This document shows, one piece after another, positions 23,303 to 32,822 of a DNA stretch of 64,000 nt. Numbering within the stretch: position 1 is the first letter of the stretch; each line of letters starts with the position of its first letter. This DNA is from Marinobacter profundi (GTDB taxonomy: Bacteria > Pseudomonadota > Gammaproteobacteria > Pseudomonadales > Oleiphilaceae). Location: NCBI RefSeq assembly GCF_002744715.1, contig NZ_KZ319367.1, positions 489,785-553,784 on the forward strand, written 5' to 3'. Under the pieces are notes generated by a model. It searched no databases. It had not been told where the DNA came from and saw nothing but the letters and a program-made list of their open reading frames with translations. A program made the position numbers and the translations under genes.

Positions 23303-24174
23303 TGAGCATCCTGATCAATAAAGACACCAAGGTTATCTGCCAGGGCTTTACCGGCGCACAGGGTACTTTCCACTCTGAGCAAGCCATTGCCTATGGTACC
23401 AAGATGGTTGGCGGTGTGAGCCCGGGCAAGGGCGGCACCGAGCATCTGGGCCTGCCGGTGTTCAACACCGTGCGTGACGCCGTAGAGAAGACCGGTGCAG
23501 AAGCGACTGTTATCTACGTACCGGCTCCGTTCTGTAAGGACGCCATCATTGAAGCTGCCGATGCTGGCATTCAGCTGATCGTCTGCATCACTGAAGGCAT
23601 CCCGACCATCGACATGCTGTACGCCAAGGAATACGTAGATCGCAAGGGCGTGCGGATGATCGGACCGAACTGTCCGGGCGTGATCACGCCGGGCGAGTGC
23701 AAGATCGGCATCATGCCGGGCCACATCCACAAGCCCGGCAAGGTGGGCATCGTGTCCCGCTCCGGTACCCTGACTTACGAAGCGGTTAAGCAGACCACTG
23801 ACTTCGGCTTTGGTCAGTCCACTTGTGTAGGTATCGGTGGTGACCCGATTCCGGGTTCCAACTTCATCGACATTCTCAAGCTGCTGCAGGAAGATCCGCA
23901 GACCGAAGCTATTGTAATGATTGGTGAAATCGGCGGTACCGCCGAAGAAGAGGCGGCGGCCTTCATCAAGGAGAACGTAACCAAGCCGGTGGTGTCTTAC
24001 ATCGCGGGTGTAACTGCGCCTCCTGGCAAGCGTATGGGCCACGCCGGTGCCATCATCTCCGGTGGCAAGGGCACTGCAGACGAGAAGTTTGCCGCCCTGA
24101 ACGACGCCGGTGTTAAAACCGTGCGCAGCCTGGCCGAAATCGGCAAGGCGCTGAAGGAAGTGACCGGCTGGTAA
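23302..24174 (+). CDS. sucD: Succinyl-CoA synthetase alpha subunit
   Basis: 290 residues. The CoA-binding Rossmann domain begins with [19 protein letters not shown]; the phosphorylated His is about residue 247 in [19 protein letters not shown]. It starts on the one-base overlap TAATG with sucC, so translation is coupled and the subunits are made in equal number. It is the last gene of the sdh-suc run and is followed by a strong terminator. Confidence 0.97.
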   Translation: MSILINKDTKVICQGFTGAQGTFHSEQAIAYGTKMVGGVSPGKGGTEHLGLPVFNTVRDAVEKTGAEATVIYVPAPFCKDAIIEAADAGIQLIVCITEGIPTIDMLYAKEYVDRKGVRMIGPNCPGVITPGECKIGIMPGHIHKPGKVGIVSRSGTLTYEAVKQTTDFGFGQSTCVGIGGDPIPGSNFIDILKLLQEDPQTEAIVMIGEIGGTAEEEAAAFIKENVTKPVVSYIAGVTAPPGKRMGHAGAIISGGKGTADEKFAALNDAGVKTVRSLAEIGKALKEVTGW

Positions 24175-24197
24175 GTTTTTACCTCCGGTACGCCTCA

Positions 24198-24237
24198 AAG
24201 CCCCCGGGTGCCTCGCGGCCCCGGGGGCTTTTTGTTT
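24198..24237 (+). terminator. Terminator of the sdh-suc gene run
   Basis: AAAGCCCCCGGG and CCCGGGGGCTTT pair as a 12-bp stem around a 10-nt loop, followed by TTTGTTTT. Confidence 0.88.
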
Positions 24238-24259
24238 TGGGCCGGCAATCAATGGCTTC

Positions 24260-24288
24260 TTAACGCGGCGGGTGGATAAGACTATAAT
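24260..24288 (+). promoter_or_regulatory. Promoter of trpS
   Basis: TTAACG at 24260-24265 and a perfect TATAAT at 24283-24288 are 17 bp apart, giving a leader of about 50 nt. Confidence 0.6.
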
Positions 24289-24346
24289 GCCCGGTCAGCC
24301 TGCTCTATGATGGGTCGGCTCAATTCAAACAGAAGGAGTTCATGCT

Positions 24347-25561
24347 TTGAGTTCTGTAGATTCCCAGCAACGGGTTTTGTCCGGAATGCGCCCCACCGGC
24401 AAGCTTCACCTCGGCCACTATCACGGTGTGCTGAAAAACTGGGTGAAACTCCAGCATGAATTCGAGTGCTTCTTCTTCGTCGCAGACTGGCACGCGTTGA
24501 CCACCCAGTACGACGACCCCTCCGGTATCGAGGAGAGCGTATGGGACATGGTGATTGACTGGCTGGCGGCCGGCGTAAACCCGGGGTCCTCCACCATGTT
24601 TATCCAGTCCCGCGTGCCAGAGCATGCGGAGCTGCATCTGCTGCTTTCGATGATTACCCCGCTGGGCTGGCTGGAGCGCATTCCAACCTACAAGGACCAG
24701 CAGGAAAAACTGCGTGAAAAGGACCTGGCGACCTACGGCTTCCTGGGGTACCCGCTGCTGCAGACGGCGGACATCCTGATGTATCGCGCGGGCAAGGTGC
24801 CGGTGGGTGCGGATCAGGTGTCCCATGTGGAGATCACCCGAGAGATTGCCCGTCGGTTCAATCATCTCTATGGCCGGGAGCCGGGCTTCGAGGAGCTGGC
24901 CGAGGGCGCCATCGTGAAGATGGGCAAGAAGAACGCCAAACTCTATCGCACCCTGAAGAAACGGTATCAGGAAGAGGGCGATCTGGAGGCACTGGAAACG
25001 GCCCGGGCTCTGCTCAAGGAGCAGCAGAACATTTCCCTGGGTGACCGGGAGCGACTGTATGGCTACATTGAAGGGGGCGGCAAGGTGATCCTGCCGGAAC
25101 CGCAGCCGCTGCTGACGCCGGAATCCAAGATGCCGGGGCTGGACGGCCAGAAGATGTCCAAGTCCTATAACAATTACATCGGCCTGCGGGAAGCGCCGGA
25201 CAGTGTCGCCGTCAAGATCCGCACCATGCAGACCGATCCCCAGCGGGTCCGCCGTACTGATCCGGGGGAGCCGGAGAAATGCCCGGTGTGGGGTATGCAC
25301 AAGATTTACTCCGATGCCGATACCCAGCAGTGGGTGCAGACCGGCTGCCGCAGTGCCGGCATTGGCTGCCTCGACTGCAAGAAACCGCTGATCGATGCCA
25401 TTATCGAAGAGCAGCGGCCCCTTCACGAGCGGGCCCGCGAGTACGAGAATAACCGGGACCTGGTGCACTCCATTCTTGAAGAGGGGGCCGAGCAGGCCCG
25501 TGATGCAGCGCGGGACACCCTGGAAGAAGTCCGTGCGGCGATGGGGCTCGGTTACCGGTAA
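24347..25561 (+). CDS. trpS: Tryptophanyl-tRNA synthetase
   Basis: 404 residues, class I aminoacyl-tRNA synthetase. PTGKLHLGHYHG is the HIGH-type motif and KMSKSYNN the KMSKS loop; AGKVPVGADQVSHVE is typical of TrpRS. It is about 70 residues longer than E. coli TrpS, with extra sequence before and after the KMSKS region, including Cys-containing CRSAGIGCLDCKK near the C-terminus. The start is TTG: AAGGAG lies 8 nt upstream and no in-frame ATG exists nearby. A two-codon frame ATG-CTT-TGA (24342-24350) overlaps the TTG out of frame. Confidence 0.94.
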   Translation: MSSVDSQQRVLSGMRPTGKLHLGHYHGVLKNWVKLQHEFECFFFVADWHALTTQYDDPSGIEESVWDMVIDWLAAGVNPGSSTMFIQSRVPEHAELHLLLSMITPLGWLERIPTYKDQQEKLREKDLATYGFLGYPLLQTADILMYRAGKVPVGADQVSHVEITREIARRFNHLYGREPGFEELAEGAIVKMGKKNAKLYRTLKKRYQEEGDLEALETARALLKEQQNISLGDRERLYGYIEGGGKVILPEPQPLLTPESKMPGLDGQKMSKSYNNYIGLREAPDSVAVKIRTMQTDPQRVRRTDPGEPEKCPVWGMHKIYSDADTQQWVQTGCRSAGIGCLDCKKPLIDAIIEEQRPLHERAREYENNRDLVHSILEEGAEQARDAARDTLEEVRAAMGLGYR

Positions 25562-25610
25562 CCGGTGGCCAGCCCGGCTATCCTGGCCGGGCTGAACAGA
25601 TGGAGTGAGC

Positions 25611-26468
25611 ATGACGGATGACACCATGAGCAATACGGCGCCAGCGGAGGTTACGGAACCTGCGGTGGCGTCCGGCTCGGCGGATCAGTCCGGTATGCCG
25701 TTAGCCCGGGTATCCGGGAAGCCGCTGGTTGATCTCCCGAAAGACCTCTACATTCCGCCCGATGCGCTGGCGGTGTTCCTGGAAGCGTTCGAAGGTCCGC
25801 TGGATTTGCTGCTCTACCTGATCCGGCGGCAGAACATGAACATCCTGGATATCGATGTCAGCGAGATCACCCGCCAGTACATGGACTACATTAGTGCCGT
25901 GGAGGCGATGCGTTTCGAGCTCGCCGCGGAGTATCTGGTGATGGCCGCAACCCTTGCCGAGATCAAGTCACGCATGTTGCTGCCGCGCCAGGAGAGCGAG
26001 GACGACGAAGAGTCCGATCCCCGGGCCGAGCTGATCCGCCGTCTCCAGCAGTATGAACGTTTCAAGAAGGCTGCCGAGGATCTGGAAGAAATCCCGCGGA
26101 TGGAGCGGGACACCTTTGCCGGTTCAGCCGCACTGCCCAGGCTGCCGAACAGCCAGCCCCACCCCGAGGTGGACCTGAAGGAGATTCTGTATGCCCTGCA
26201 GGGTGTCCTGATGCGTGCTGACCTGTTTACCAGTCATCATGTGGAGCGGGAAAAGCTCTCAACCCGCGAGCGAATGTCGGCCATCCTGTCGGTATTGAGT
26301 GGTGACAGCTTTGTCAGTTTCGAGAGTCTGTTTACTCCGGAAGAGGGCAGGCTGGGGGTGGTGGTTACCTTTCTTGCGACCCTCGAGCTGATCAAGGAAC
26401 AACTGGTTGAGATCGTGCAGACTGAGGTGTTTGGTCAGATCCATCTGCGGGCACGTGCGGCAAATTGA
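25611..26468 (+). CDS. scpA: Segregation and condensation protein A
   Basis: 285 residues. ScpA is the kleisin that bridges the heads of the Smc dimer. After an acidic, low-complexity N-terminus of about 45 residues comes the kleisin core: FEGPLDLLLYLIRRQNMNILDI, VSEITRQYMDYI and LVMAATLAEIKSRMLLP, and a C-terminal winged helix (FLATLELIKEQLVEIVQTEVFGQI). The ATG at 25611 has GGAG 5 nt upstream; a GTG two codons earlier and an ATG five codons later are alternatives. scpB follows, and smc lies 3 kb downstream. Confidence 0.93.
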   Translation: MTDDTMSNTAPAEVTEPAVASGSADQSGMPLARVSGKPLVDLPKDLYIPPDALAVFLEAFEGPLDLLLYLIRRQNMNILDIDVSEITRQYMDYISAVEAMRFELAAEYLVMAATLAEIKSRMLLPRQESEDDEESDPRAELIRRLQQYERFKKAAEDLEEIPRMERDTFAGSAALPRLPNSQPHPEVDLKEILYALQGVLMRADLFTSHHVEREKLSTRERMSAILSVLSGDSFVSFESLFTPEEGRLGVVVTFLATLELIKEQLVEIVQTEVFGQIHLRARAAN

Positions 26469-26544
26469 CCGGTCGGCGCTCGCCGAGTGCTTGCTCGCTT
26501 GGGACGTCGGTGCGGTCGTGTGAATTGGCAGGATTGACAGCGAT

Positions 26545-27219
26545 ATGAACGAAGAAAATCTGCGACGGATCCAGGCAATTACGGAGGCGGCGCTTCTTGC
26601 AGCCGGCAAGCCACTGAATCTTGACCAGTTGCGAGAGTTGTTCGACGAGCATGAGCGTCCGGCCCGGCAGGTGATGGAGCACGTAATGTGCCAGCTGGCG
26701 GCCGCCTGTGACGGACGTGGGTTCGAACTGAAAAAAGTGGCCAGCGGATACCGGCTGCAGGTCCGTGAGGAATACGCCCCCTGGGTCGGACGGTTGTTCG
26801 AGGAGCGACCCCAGCGGTACTCCCGCGCCTTGCTGGAAACCCTGGCGCTGATTGCCTATCGCCAACCCATTACCCGGGGCGAAATTGAAGAGATACGGGG
26901 TGTTACGGTAAGCAGTAACATTGTGCGTACCCTGCTGGAGCGGGAGTGGGTCAGGGTGGTTGGCCACCGTGACGTACCCGGCCGCCCGGCAATGTATGCC
27001 ACCACCCGGCAGTTCCTGGACTATTTCAATCTGACCGGGCTGGACCAGTTGCCGCCATTGTCCGAAGTGCGGGACCTTGAGGAAATTGGCCGGGAAATCG
27101 AAAAGAACATGCAGGCAGAGATCGAGTTCGAAGCGGGCGGGCCGGCCCCCGAACCGGACGACGTTGCTGGCGATGACGCCGGTGATGCTGACTCGGCCGA
27201 TCATCAGACACTCCACTGA
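26545..27219 (+). CDS. scpB: Segregation and condensation protein B
   Basis: 224 residues. The tandem winged-helix fold is visible: residues 5-85 begin LRRIQAITEAALLAAGKPL; the second domain contains LLETLALIAYRQPITRGEIEEIRGV and RTLLEREWVRVVGHRDVPGRPAMYATTRQFLDYF. A dimer of ScpB binds ScpA and modulates the condensin ATPase. The C-terminal 40 residues are acidic and low in complexity. It lies 76 nt after scpA and 35 nt before rluB. Confidence 0.93.
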   Translation: MNEENLRRIQAITEAALLAAGKPLNLDQLRELFDEHERPARQVMEHVMCQLAAACDGRGFELKKVASGYRLQVREEYAPWVGRLFEERPQRYSRALLETLALIAYRQPITRGEIEEIRGVTVSSNIVRTLLEREWVRVVGHRDVPGRPAMYATTRQFLDYFNLTGLDQLPPLSEVRDLEEIGREIEKNMQAEIEFEAGGPAPEPDDVAGDDAGDADSADHQTLH

Positions 27220-27254
27220 TGCCAGCGGCATCAGCTTTTAGTTAAGGAAATACC

Positions 27255-28394
27255 ATGGCGAAGAATCGCCCGACAGCATCAACCAAGCCTGCAGCCGATA
27301 GCCCGAAACCGGGTGGTGCAGAGCGTATCCAGAAATTGCTGGCCCGTGCCGGCGTCGGATCCCGGCGCGAAATCGAAGGCTGGATGGAAACCGGCCGGCT
27401 GATGGTCAACGGCGAACCTGCTGCGCCCGGCCAGAAAGCGACCACCGCCGACCGTTTTGAGCTGGATGGCAAGCGGCTGGACATTACCGCCGCAGCCGAG
27501 GTGGTGCGCCGGGTCCTCATCTACAACAAACCCGAGGGCGAGGTAACCACCCGCAAGGATCCGGAAGGCCGGCCCACGGTGTTTGACCGTTTGCCCAGAC
27601 TGCGGGACCAGCGCTGGATCTCCATTGGTCGCCTGGACATCAACACCACCGGTCTCGTGCTGTTCACGACGGATGGGGAACTGGCCAACCGGCTGATGCA
27701 CCCCTCCAGTGAGATCGACCGCGAGTACGCGGTGCGGATCTTCGGCGAGGTGGACGACGCGATGATTGAGCGTCTGCTGCAGGGGGTTTTGCTGGAAGAT
27801 GGCATGGCGAAGTTTACTGACATCAGCCCGGCTGGTGGCAGCGGGATCAACCGCTGGTTCCATGTCACTCTGATGGAAGGTCGCAACCGGGAAGTCCGGC
27901 GCCTGTGGGAATCCCAGGGCGTTCGGGTAAGTCGCCTCAAGCGGGTGCGTTATGGACCTGTTTTCCTGCCCAGCCGCCTGGTGATGGGCAAGTGGGAAGA
28001 ACTCGACCAGAAAGCCGTGGACACTCTCAGTCGCACGGTGGGCCTGTCATCGGTTGCCATTCCGGCGAAAACCCCGGATGAGCAGGCAGCCCAGGATCGT
28101 CAGCGTCGCAAGAGCCCCGGCCGTGCTGCGCGCAAGCCCGCCGCGGGTCGTTGGGAGGTGACGGGGACCCGGCCGGAACGATCTGCTGGCAAGAGCACCG
28201 AAAAGCGTCCGGGCCGGACGTCGGAGAAGGCAACCGGCAAGAGTGCCGGTAATACTGCCGGTAAGAGTGCCGACAAGAGTGCCGGTAAGAGTGCCGGCCG
28301 GGATTCGGCAAAGGGCAGCGGTGCCGGCAGGGGGCCTGGCAAAGCAACCGGGAAAGGTTCCGGTAAACCCGATACCAGGAGCGGTCGGCGCTGA
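27255..28394 (+). CDS. rluB: 23S rRNA pseudouridine synthase RluB with a repeat-rich basic tail
   Basis: 379 residues. An S4 RNA-binding domain (about 23-80, RIQKLLARAGVGSRREIE) precedes the RsuA/RluB catalytic domain with Asp128 in SIGRLDINTTGLVLFTTDGEL. RluB modifies U2605 of 23S rRNA, and its position after scpAB is a common order. The last 100 or so residues are a Lys/Gly/Ala/Ser tail, partly encoded by a 12-bp tandem array (28236-28295) that gives GKSA units. Such tails probably add non-specific RNA affinity. RluE/RluF relatives are less likely given the context. Confidence 0.9.
   Translation: MAKNRPTASTKPAADSPKPGGAERIQKLLARAGVGSRREIEGWMETGRLMVNGEPAAPGQKATTADRFELDGKRLDITAAAEVVRRVLIYNKPEGEVTTRKDPEGRPTVFDRLPRLRDQRWISIGRLDINTTGLVLFTTDGELANRLMHPSSEIDREYAVRIFGEVDDAMIERLLQGVLLEDGMAKFTDISPAGGSGINRWFHVTLMEGRNREVRRLWESQGVRVSRLKRVRYGPVFLPSRLVMGKWEELDQKAVDTLSRTVGLSSVAIPAKTPDEQAAQDRQRRKSPGRAARKPAAGRWEVTGTRPERSAGKSTEKRPGRTSEKATGKSAGNTAGKSADKSAGKSAGRDSAKGSGAGRGPGKATGKGSGKPDTRSGRR
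28236..28295 (+). repeat. Five 12-bp tandem units inside rluB
   Basis: Consecutive units are GGCAAGAGTGCC, GGTAATACTGCC, GGTAAGAGTGCC, GACAAGAGTGCC and GGTAAGAGTGCC, encoding GKSA, GNTA, GKSA, DKSA and GKSA. The unit is a multiple of three, so gain or loss of units keeps the frame. Confidence 0.85.
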
Positions 28395-28527
28395 CCACTG
28401 GCCGGCCCGTCCGGGGAGTGGTGGAAGGACAGTCAAAATGTCCGACAAGAGGGTGGGGCTGAAGATTCGCTATGGTACACTCCAGCGTTTGTAACTGTGC
28501 CGTCTGCAGAAGTGAGCGACTATCCCT

Positions 28528-29211
28528 ATGAGGTTTCAGGCCCCGGAAAGCCTTTCTGAACAAATCGCCCAGCATCTGGGGCAGCGCATCATTACCAGCG
28601 ACCTCAAGCCCGGTGAGCGGATCCAGGAGCTCAAGGTGGCGGGCGAGCTCAATGTCAGCCGCGGGTCCGTCCGGGAGGCCCTGCTGATTCTCCAGCGCAG
28701 ACACCTGGTAGAGATTTTCCCCAGGCGGGGCGCCGTGGTGTCCAGCCTGACCCCCGACATTGTTAACAGTCTCTACGACATCTACATCGACCTCCTGTGT
28801 ATGCTGGGCCGCAAGGTTCTGGAGCGCTGGTCCGGTGACCAGCTGGCCGGTGTGATGAGCCAGGTGGGCGAACTGCAGGCGGTGATCGACGCGCTCAACT
28901 CCTCTGACGGTGACGCCGCTGAGCAGGTCATTGACGCCGGTTTCGGGGTTATGCGTTACGCCTATCGCCTGGTGGAAAATCCCTTCCTTGAGGAAACCCT
29001 CGAGAATTTCCGTCCCGCCATCAGCCGCACCTACTACGTCGCCCTGGACAACTTCCGCGAGGAGTTCGGCGAAACTGCCCGCTTCTTCAAGCAGCTGGGT
29101 GAGGCGGCCGCCAGTGGCGATTCGGAGCGGTTGCAAGCCTCCATTCGCGCGTTTGCCGAACACCAGCGCCAGCAGGTCCTGGCGCTGCTCCAGGACGAGG
29201 CGGAGGCGTGA
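28528..29211 (+). CDS. GntR-family regulator (FadR/FCD subfamily)
   Basis: 227 residues. The winged helix-turn-helix is at 8-75 (LSEQIAQHLGQRIITSDLKPGE, NVSRGSVREALLILQRRHLVEI, PRRGAVVSSL). Residues 85-220 form an all-helical FCD ligand domain with Asp and His residues that could bind a metal or a carboxylate. The ligand is unknown. Its stop lies one base before the smc ATG, so the regulator is probably co-transcribed with smc; an equivalent regulator precedes smc in Pseudomonas. Confidence 0.88.
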   Translation: MRFQAPESLSEQIAQHLGQRIITSDLKPGERIQELKVAGELNVSRGSVREALLILQRRHLVEIFPRRGAVVSSLTPDIVNSLYDIYIDLLCMLGRKVLERWSGDQLAGVMSQVGELQAVIDALNSSDGDAAEQVIDAGFGVMRYAYRLVENPFLEETLENFRPAISRTYYVALDNFREEFGETARFFKQLGEAAASGDSERLQASIRAFAEHQRQQVLALLQDEAEA

Positions 29212-29212
29212 T

Positions 29213-32200
29213 ATGCGACTGAAGTCCATCAAACTCGCCGGCTTCAAATCTTTTGTCGATCCCACCACGGTGCCGTTTCCGTCCAACATGACGGCGGTGG
29301 TGGGTCCCAATGGTTGCGGAAAATCCAACATTATCGATGCTGTTCGCTGGGTTATGGGCGAAAGTTCTGCAAAATACCTGCGGGGCGAGTCGATGACGGA
29401 TGTCATCTTCAACGGCTCCAGTGCCCGCAAGCCGGTGGGCCAGGCCTCCATCGAGCTGGTGTTCGATAATGGTGACGGTTCGGCACCCGGGGAATTCGCC
29501 AAGTTCAGCGAAATCTCGGTACGCCGCCGGGTGTCGCGGGAGGGCCAGTCGGAGTATTTCCTCAACGGTGCCAAGTGTCGGCGCCGCGATATTACCGACC
29601 TGTTTCTTGGCACCGGCCTTGGTCCCCGCAGCTATGCCATTATCGAGCAGGGTATGATTTCCCGGCTGATCGAAGCCAAGCCCGAAGAATTGCGGATCTA
29701 CATCGAGGAAGCCGCCGGTATTTCCAAGTACAAGGAGCGCCGCAAGGAAACCGAGAACCGCATTCGCCGCACCCAGGAGAATCTTGAGCGGCTGACCGAT
29801 CTGCGGGAAGAGCTCGGGCGGCAACTCCAGCACCTGGAGCGCCAGGCTGCAGCGGCTGAAAAGTACAAGGCATACAAGCAGGAGGAGCGGCAGAAGAAAG
29901 CCGAGCTTACGGTGTTGCGCTGGCAGGCCCTCGATAACGACCTGCAAACCTGGCGCGGCAAGATCCGCGACACCGAACTGGAGCTGGAAAAGTTGCTGAC
30001 CGAGCGGGTCAGCCTGGAAACCTCCATGGAAACCCTGCGGGACAACCATCACGAACGCACGGAACACTTCAACCGTGCCCAGGCCCGTTATTACGAGGCG
30101 GGCGCGGACATAGCCCGCATTGAGCAGAGCCTTGAGCACCAGCGGGAGCGCAGCCGGCAGACCGCGGCCGAGCTCGATCAGGCCATGGCCAATCAGCGGG
30201 AGCTGGCGCGGGAGCTGGAACAGGACGAGGAAAAACTGGCCGGCATCCAGCAGGAGCTGGATATGATCGGGCCGGAGCAGGAAGAGCTCGTCATCCGGGC
30301 CGAAGAGTCCGGTGAGAAGCTCCAGCAAGCCGAAGATGCCATGAGTGACTGGCAACACAGCTGGGAAACCTTCAGCGCCCGCTCGGCGGATGCCCGGCGC
30401 CAGGCGGAGCTCGCCCAGTCGCGGATCCGTTCGCTGGAAGACGCCATTGAGCAGTTGCGAACCCGCCAGGATCGCCTGCGGGATGAGCAGGGGCTGCTGG
30501 AAGGCCAGCTGGATCGCGCCGAGCTTGAGGAGTTGCTGGAACAACAGGAAACCCTCGAGCTGCAACGGGAGGAGGCCGCCGAGCGTATTGCGGCGGTTCA
30601 GGACAGTCTTTATGAGGCTCGCCAGCATCAGCGGGAGGCTGAGCAGGCGGTGTCCGAAAGCCGGCAACGGGTGCAGAGCCTCAAGGCGGTGCTCGAATCC
30701 CAGCAGGCCCTGCTGGACGAGCAAATGGGCAGCCAGGATGACGCCTTGCAGGGCTGGCTCGGCGAACACGGGTTGGCGGATGTGCCACGGGTTGCAAGCC
30801 AGTTGAACATTGAGAATGGCTGGGAATTTGCCGTCGAACAGGTCATTGGCCGGTTCACCCAGGGGCTCGCACTGGCAGATGGCCTGACGAGCTTGCACGG
30901 TGCCATGGCAAACGCGCCGAAAGGCGTGGCACTGGTCAGCGGCGCCGGTGACACCGTCGCAACCGGCAGCGGCCTGGCGGCAAAGGTGTCAGGCGTTTCC
31001 GCTATCCGGGACCTGCTCACGGGAATTGATACAGCGGCGGACCTCGACGAGGCACTCGCTCTTCGCGGGTCCCTGCAGCCCGGCCAGAGTATCATCACCC
31101 CAGGCGGGGTGTGGGTGGCCCGCGACTGGATCCTGATGCCCGATTCCGATGCCGGGCAGGTCGGGGTAATTGAACGCCAGAAGAAGGTCAGCCAGCTTGC
31201 CAGCGAGCTGGCGGAGGCCGAAAGTTTGTTTGAAGCGGCCGAGGACCGGCTGGAAAGCCTGCAGGAGCGCTCGGAGCGTGCCGAGGCGTCCCGCGATGAT
31301 GCTCAGGGGCAACTCAGTGATGCAGAACGGGAACTGGGCGGCCTGTCCTCCAGGATCAGTGGTCTGCGTGCCAGGGCGGAGCAGATCGATGCCCGTTTAC
31401 AGCGCATTCGTGACGACCATGCTGAAGTGAGTCTCAGCCTGGAAGACCAGCAGGAGACCCTGCTGGAGGCCAGGGAAGAGTGGCAGCAGGCGCTGGCTTC
31501 CACCGAAGACAGTGACGAAGAGAAAGAGCGCTTGCTGGAACGCCGTGACACGCTGCGTGAGAATCTCGACCGCCTGCGCCAGGATGCCCGCCACGACCGT
31601 GACCATGCCCATCAGTTGCAGTTACAGCTGCAATCCCTGAACAGCCAGCGCGACGGCTTGCGCCAGACCATCGACCGGATGCAAATGCAGAAGGAGCGAC
31701 TCGAGGAGCGGCTGGACATGCTGCGTGAGTCCCGCGAAAACGCGGAGGAGCCCATCGAGGACCTGCAGATGCAGCTGGAAGGCCTGCTCGACCGCCGTCT
31801 GGCGGAAGAGGAGAAGCTGGCGGCGGCCCGTGATGCACTGGAAGATATTGATCGTGAGGTGCGGGAGAAGGAACAGGGCCGCAGCGGTATTGAGCATCGG
31901 GTCCAGGATGTCCGGGCCCGGTTGGAAAAGCTCAAGATGGAGTCCCAGGCGCTGGAAATCCGGTCAGGGAACCACATTGAGCAACTGCGGGAACTCAACG
32001 TGAAGCTGCAGGAGGTGCTGGCTCAGCTCCCGGAGCAGGCCTCCGAGAAAGAGTGGGCGGAGGAACTGGAAAAGATCGGCAGTCGGATCCAGCGGTTGGG
32101 GGCGATCAACCTGGCAGCGATCGAGGAGTACCAGGTCCAGAGCGAACGCAAAACCTATCTGGATGAGCAGCACGACGACCTGATGGAGGCCCTGGAGACC

Positions 32201-32710
32201 CTCGACAACGCCATCCGCAAGATCGACCGGGAGACCCGTCAGCGCTTCAAGGAAACCTTCGACCAGGTCAACGGCGGCCTGCAGGCCCTGTTCCCGAAGG
32301 TCTTTGGCGGTGGTAACGCCTATCTGGAGCTGACCGGGGAGGATCTGCTGGAAACCGGGGTCACGATCATGGCCCGGCCGCCGGGCAAGAAGAACAGTAC
32401 CATTCACCTGCTGTCCGGTGGCGAGAAGGCACTCACCGCGATTGCGCTGGTGTTCTCCATCTTCCAGCTCAACCCGGCACCTTTCTGCATGCTGGACGAG
32501 GTCGATGCACCGCTGGATGACGCCAACGTGGGGCGTTACGCCAATATGGTGAAAGAGATGTCAAAACAGGTACAGTTTATTTACATTACCCACAACAAGA
32601 TCGCCATGGAAATGGCCGATCAGCTGATGGGGGTGACCATGCACGAGCCCGGCTGTTCGCGGCTGGTGTCCGTGGATGTCGAGGAAGCGGCGGCGCTGGC
32701 TGAGGCCTGA
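29213..32710 (+). CDS. smc: Chromosome partition protein Smc
   Basis: 1165 residues, the length of bacterial condensin Smc. The Walker A motif GPNGCGKSNIIDAVRW starts at 31; two long coiled coils rich in Glu, Arg and Gln flank a hinge (about 505-640, including GWLGEHGLADVPRVASQL); the C-terminal head has the signature LLSGGEKALTAIAL and Walker B FCMLDEVDAPLDDANVGRY. It forms ATP-driven DNA loops with ScpAB. The open frame reaches into the preceding gene, but the ATG at 29213 has GGAGG 6 nt upstream. zipA follows after 112 nt. Confidence 0.97.
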   Translation: MRLKSIKLAGFKSFVDPTTVPFPSNMTAVVGPNGCGKSNIIDAVRWVMGESSAKYLRGESMTDVIFNGSSARKPVGQASIELVFDNGDGSAPGEFAKFSEISVRRRVSREGQSEYFLNGAKCRRRDITDLFLGTGLGPRSYAIIEQGMISRLIEAKPEELRIYIEEAAGISKYKERRKETENRIRRTQENLERLTDLREELGRQLQHLERQAAAAEKYKAYKQEERQKKAELTVLRWQALDNDLQTWRGKIRDTELELEKLLTERVSLETSMETLRDNHHERTEHFNRAQARYYEAGADIARIEQSLEHQRERSRQTAAELDQAMANQRELARELEQDEEKLAGIQQELDMIGPEQEELVIRAEESGEKLQQAEDAMSDWQHSWETFSARSADARRQAELAQSRIRSLEDAIEQLRTRQDRLRDEQGLLEGQLDRAELEELLEQQETLELQREEAAERIAAVQDSLYEARQHQREAEQAVSESRQRVQSLKAVLESQQALLDEQMGSQDDALQGWLGEHGLADVPRVASQLNIENGWEFAVEQVIGRFTQGLALADGLTSLHGAMANAPKGVALVSGAGDTVATGSGLAAKVSGVSAIRDLLTGIDTAADLDEALALRGSLQPGQSIITPGGVWVARDWILMPDSDAGQVGVIERQKKVSQLASELAEAESLFEAAEDRLESLQERSERAEASRDDAQGQLSDAERELGGLSSRISGLRARAEQIDARLQRIRDDHAEVSLSLEDQQETLLEAREEWQQALASTEDSDEEKERLLERRDTLRENLDRLRQDARHDRDHAHQLQLQLQSLNSQRDGLRQTIDRMQMQKERLEERLDMLRESRENAEEPIEDLQMQLEGLLDRRLAEEEKLAAARDALEDIDREVREKEQGRSGIEHRVQDVRARLEKLKMESQALEIRSGNHIEQLRELNVKLQEVLAQLPEQASEKEWAEELEKIGSRIQRLGAINLAAIEEYQVQSERKTYLDEQHDDLMEALETLDNAIRKIDRETRQRFKETFDQVNGGLQALFPKVFGGGNAYLELTGEDLLETGVTIMARPPGKKNSTIHLLSGGEKALTAIALVFSIFQLNPAPFCMLDEVDAPLDDANVGRYANMVKEMSKQVQFIYITHNKIAMEMADQLMGVTMHEPGCSRLVSVDVEEAAALAEA

Positions 32711-32822
32711 GCCGGCACGCTATATGACAAAATCGCCATGTGGCCTGATGGCGCGTTGTATTCGGTACAGGCTTTTCTTAGAGTAACCCATTTACGCGAC
32801 TTGCAGACAGGACAGCAATCTT

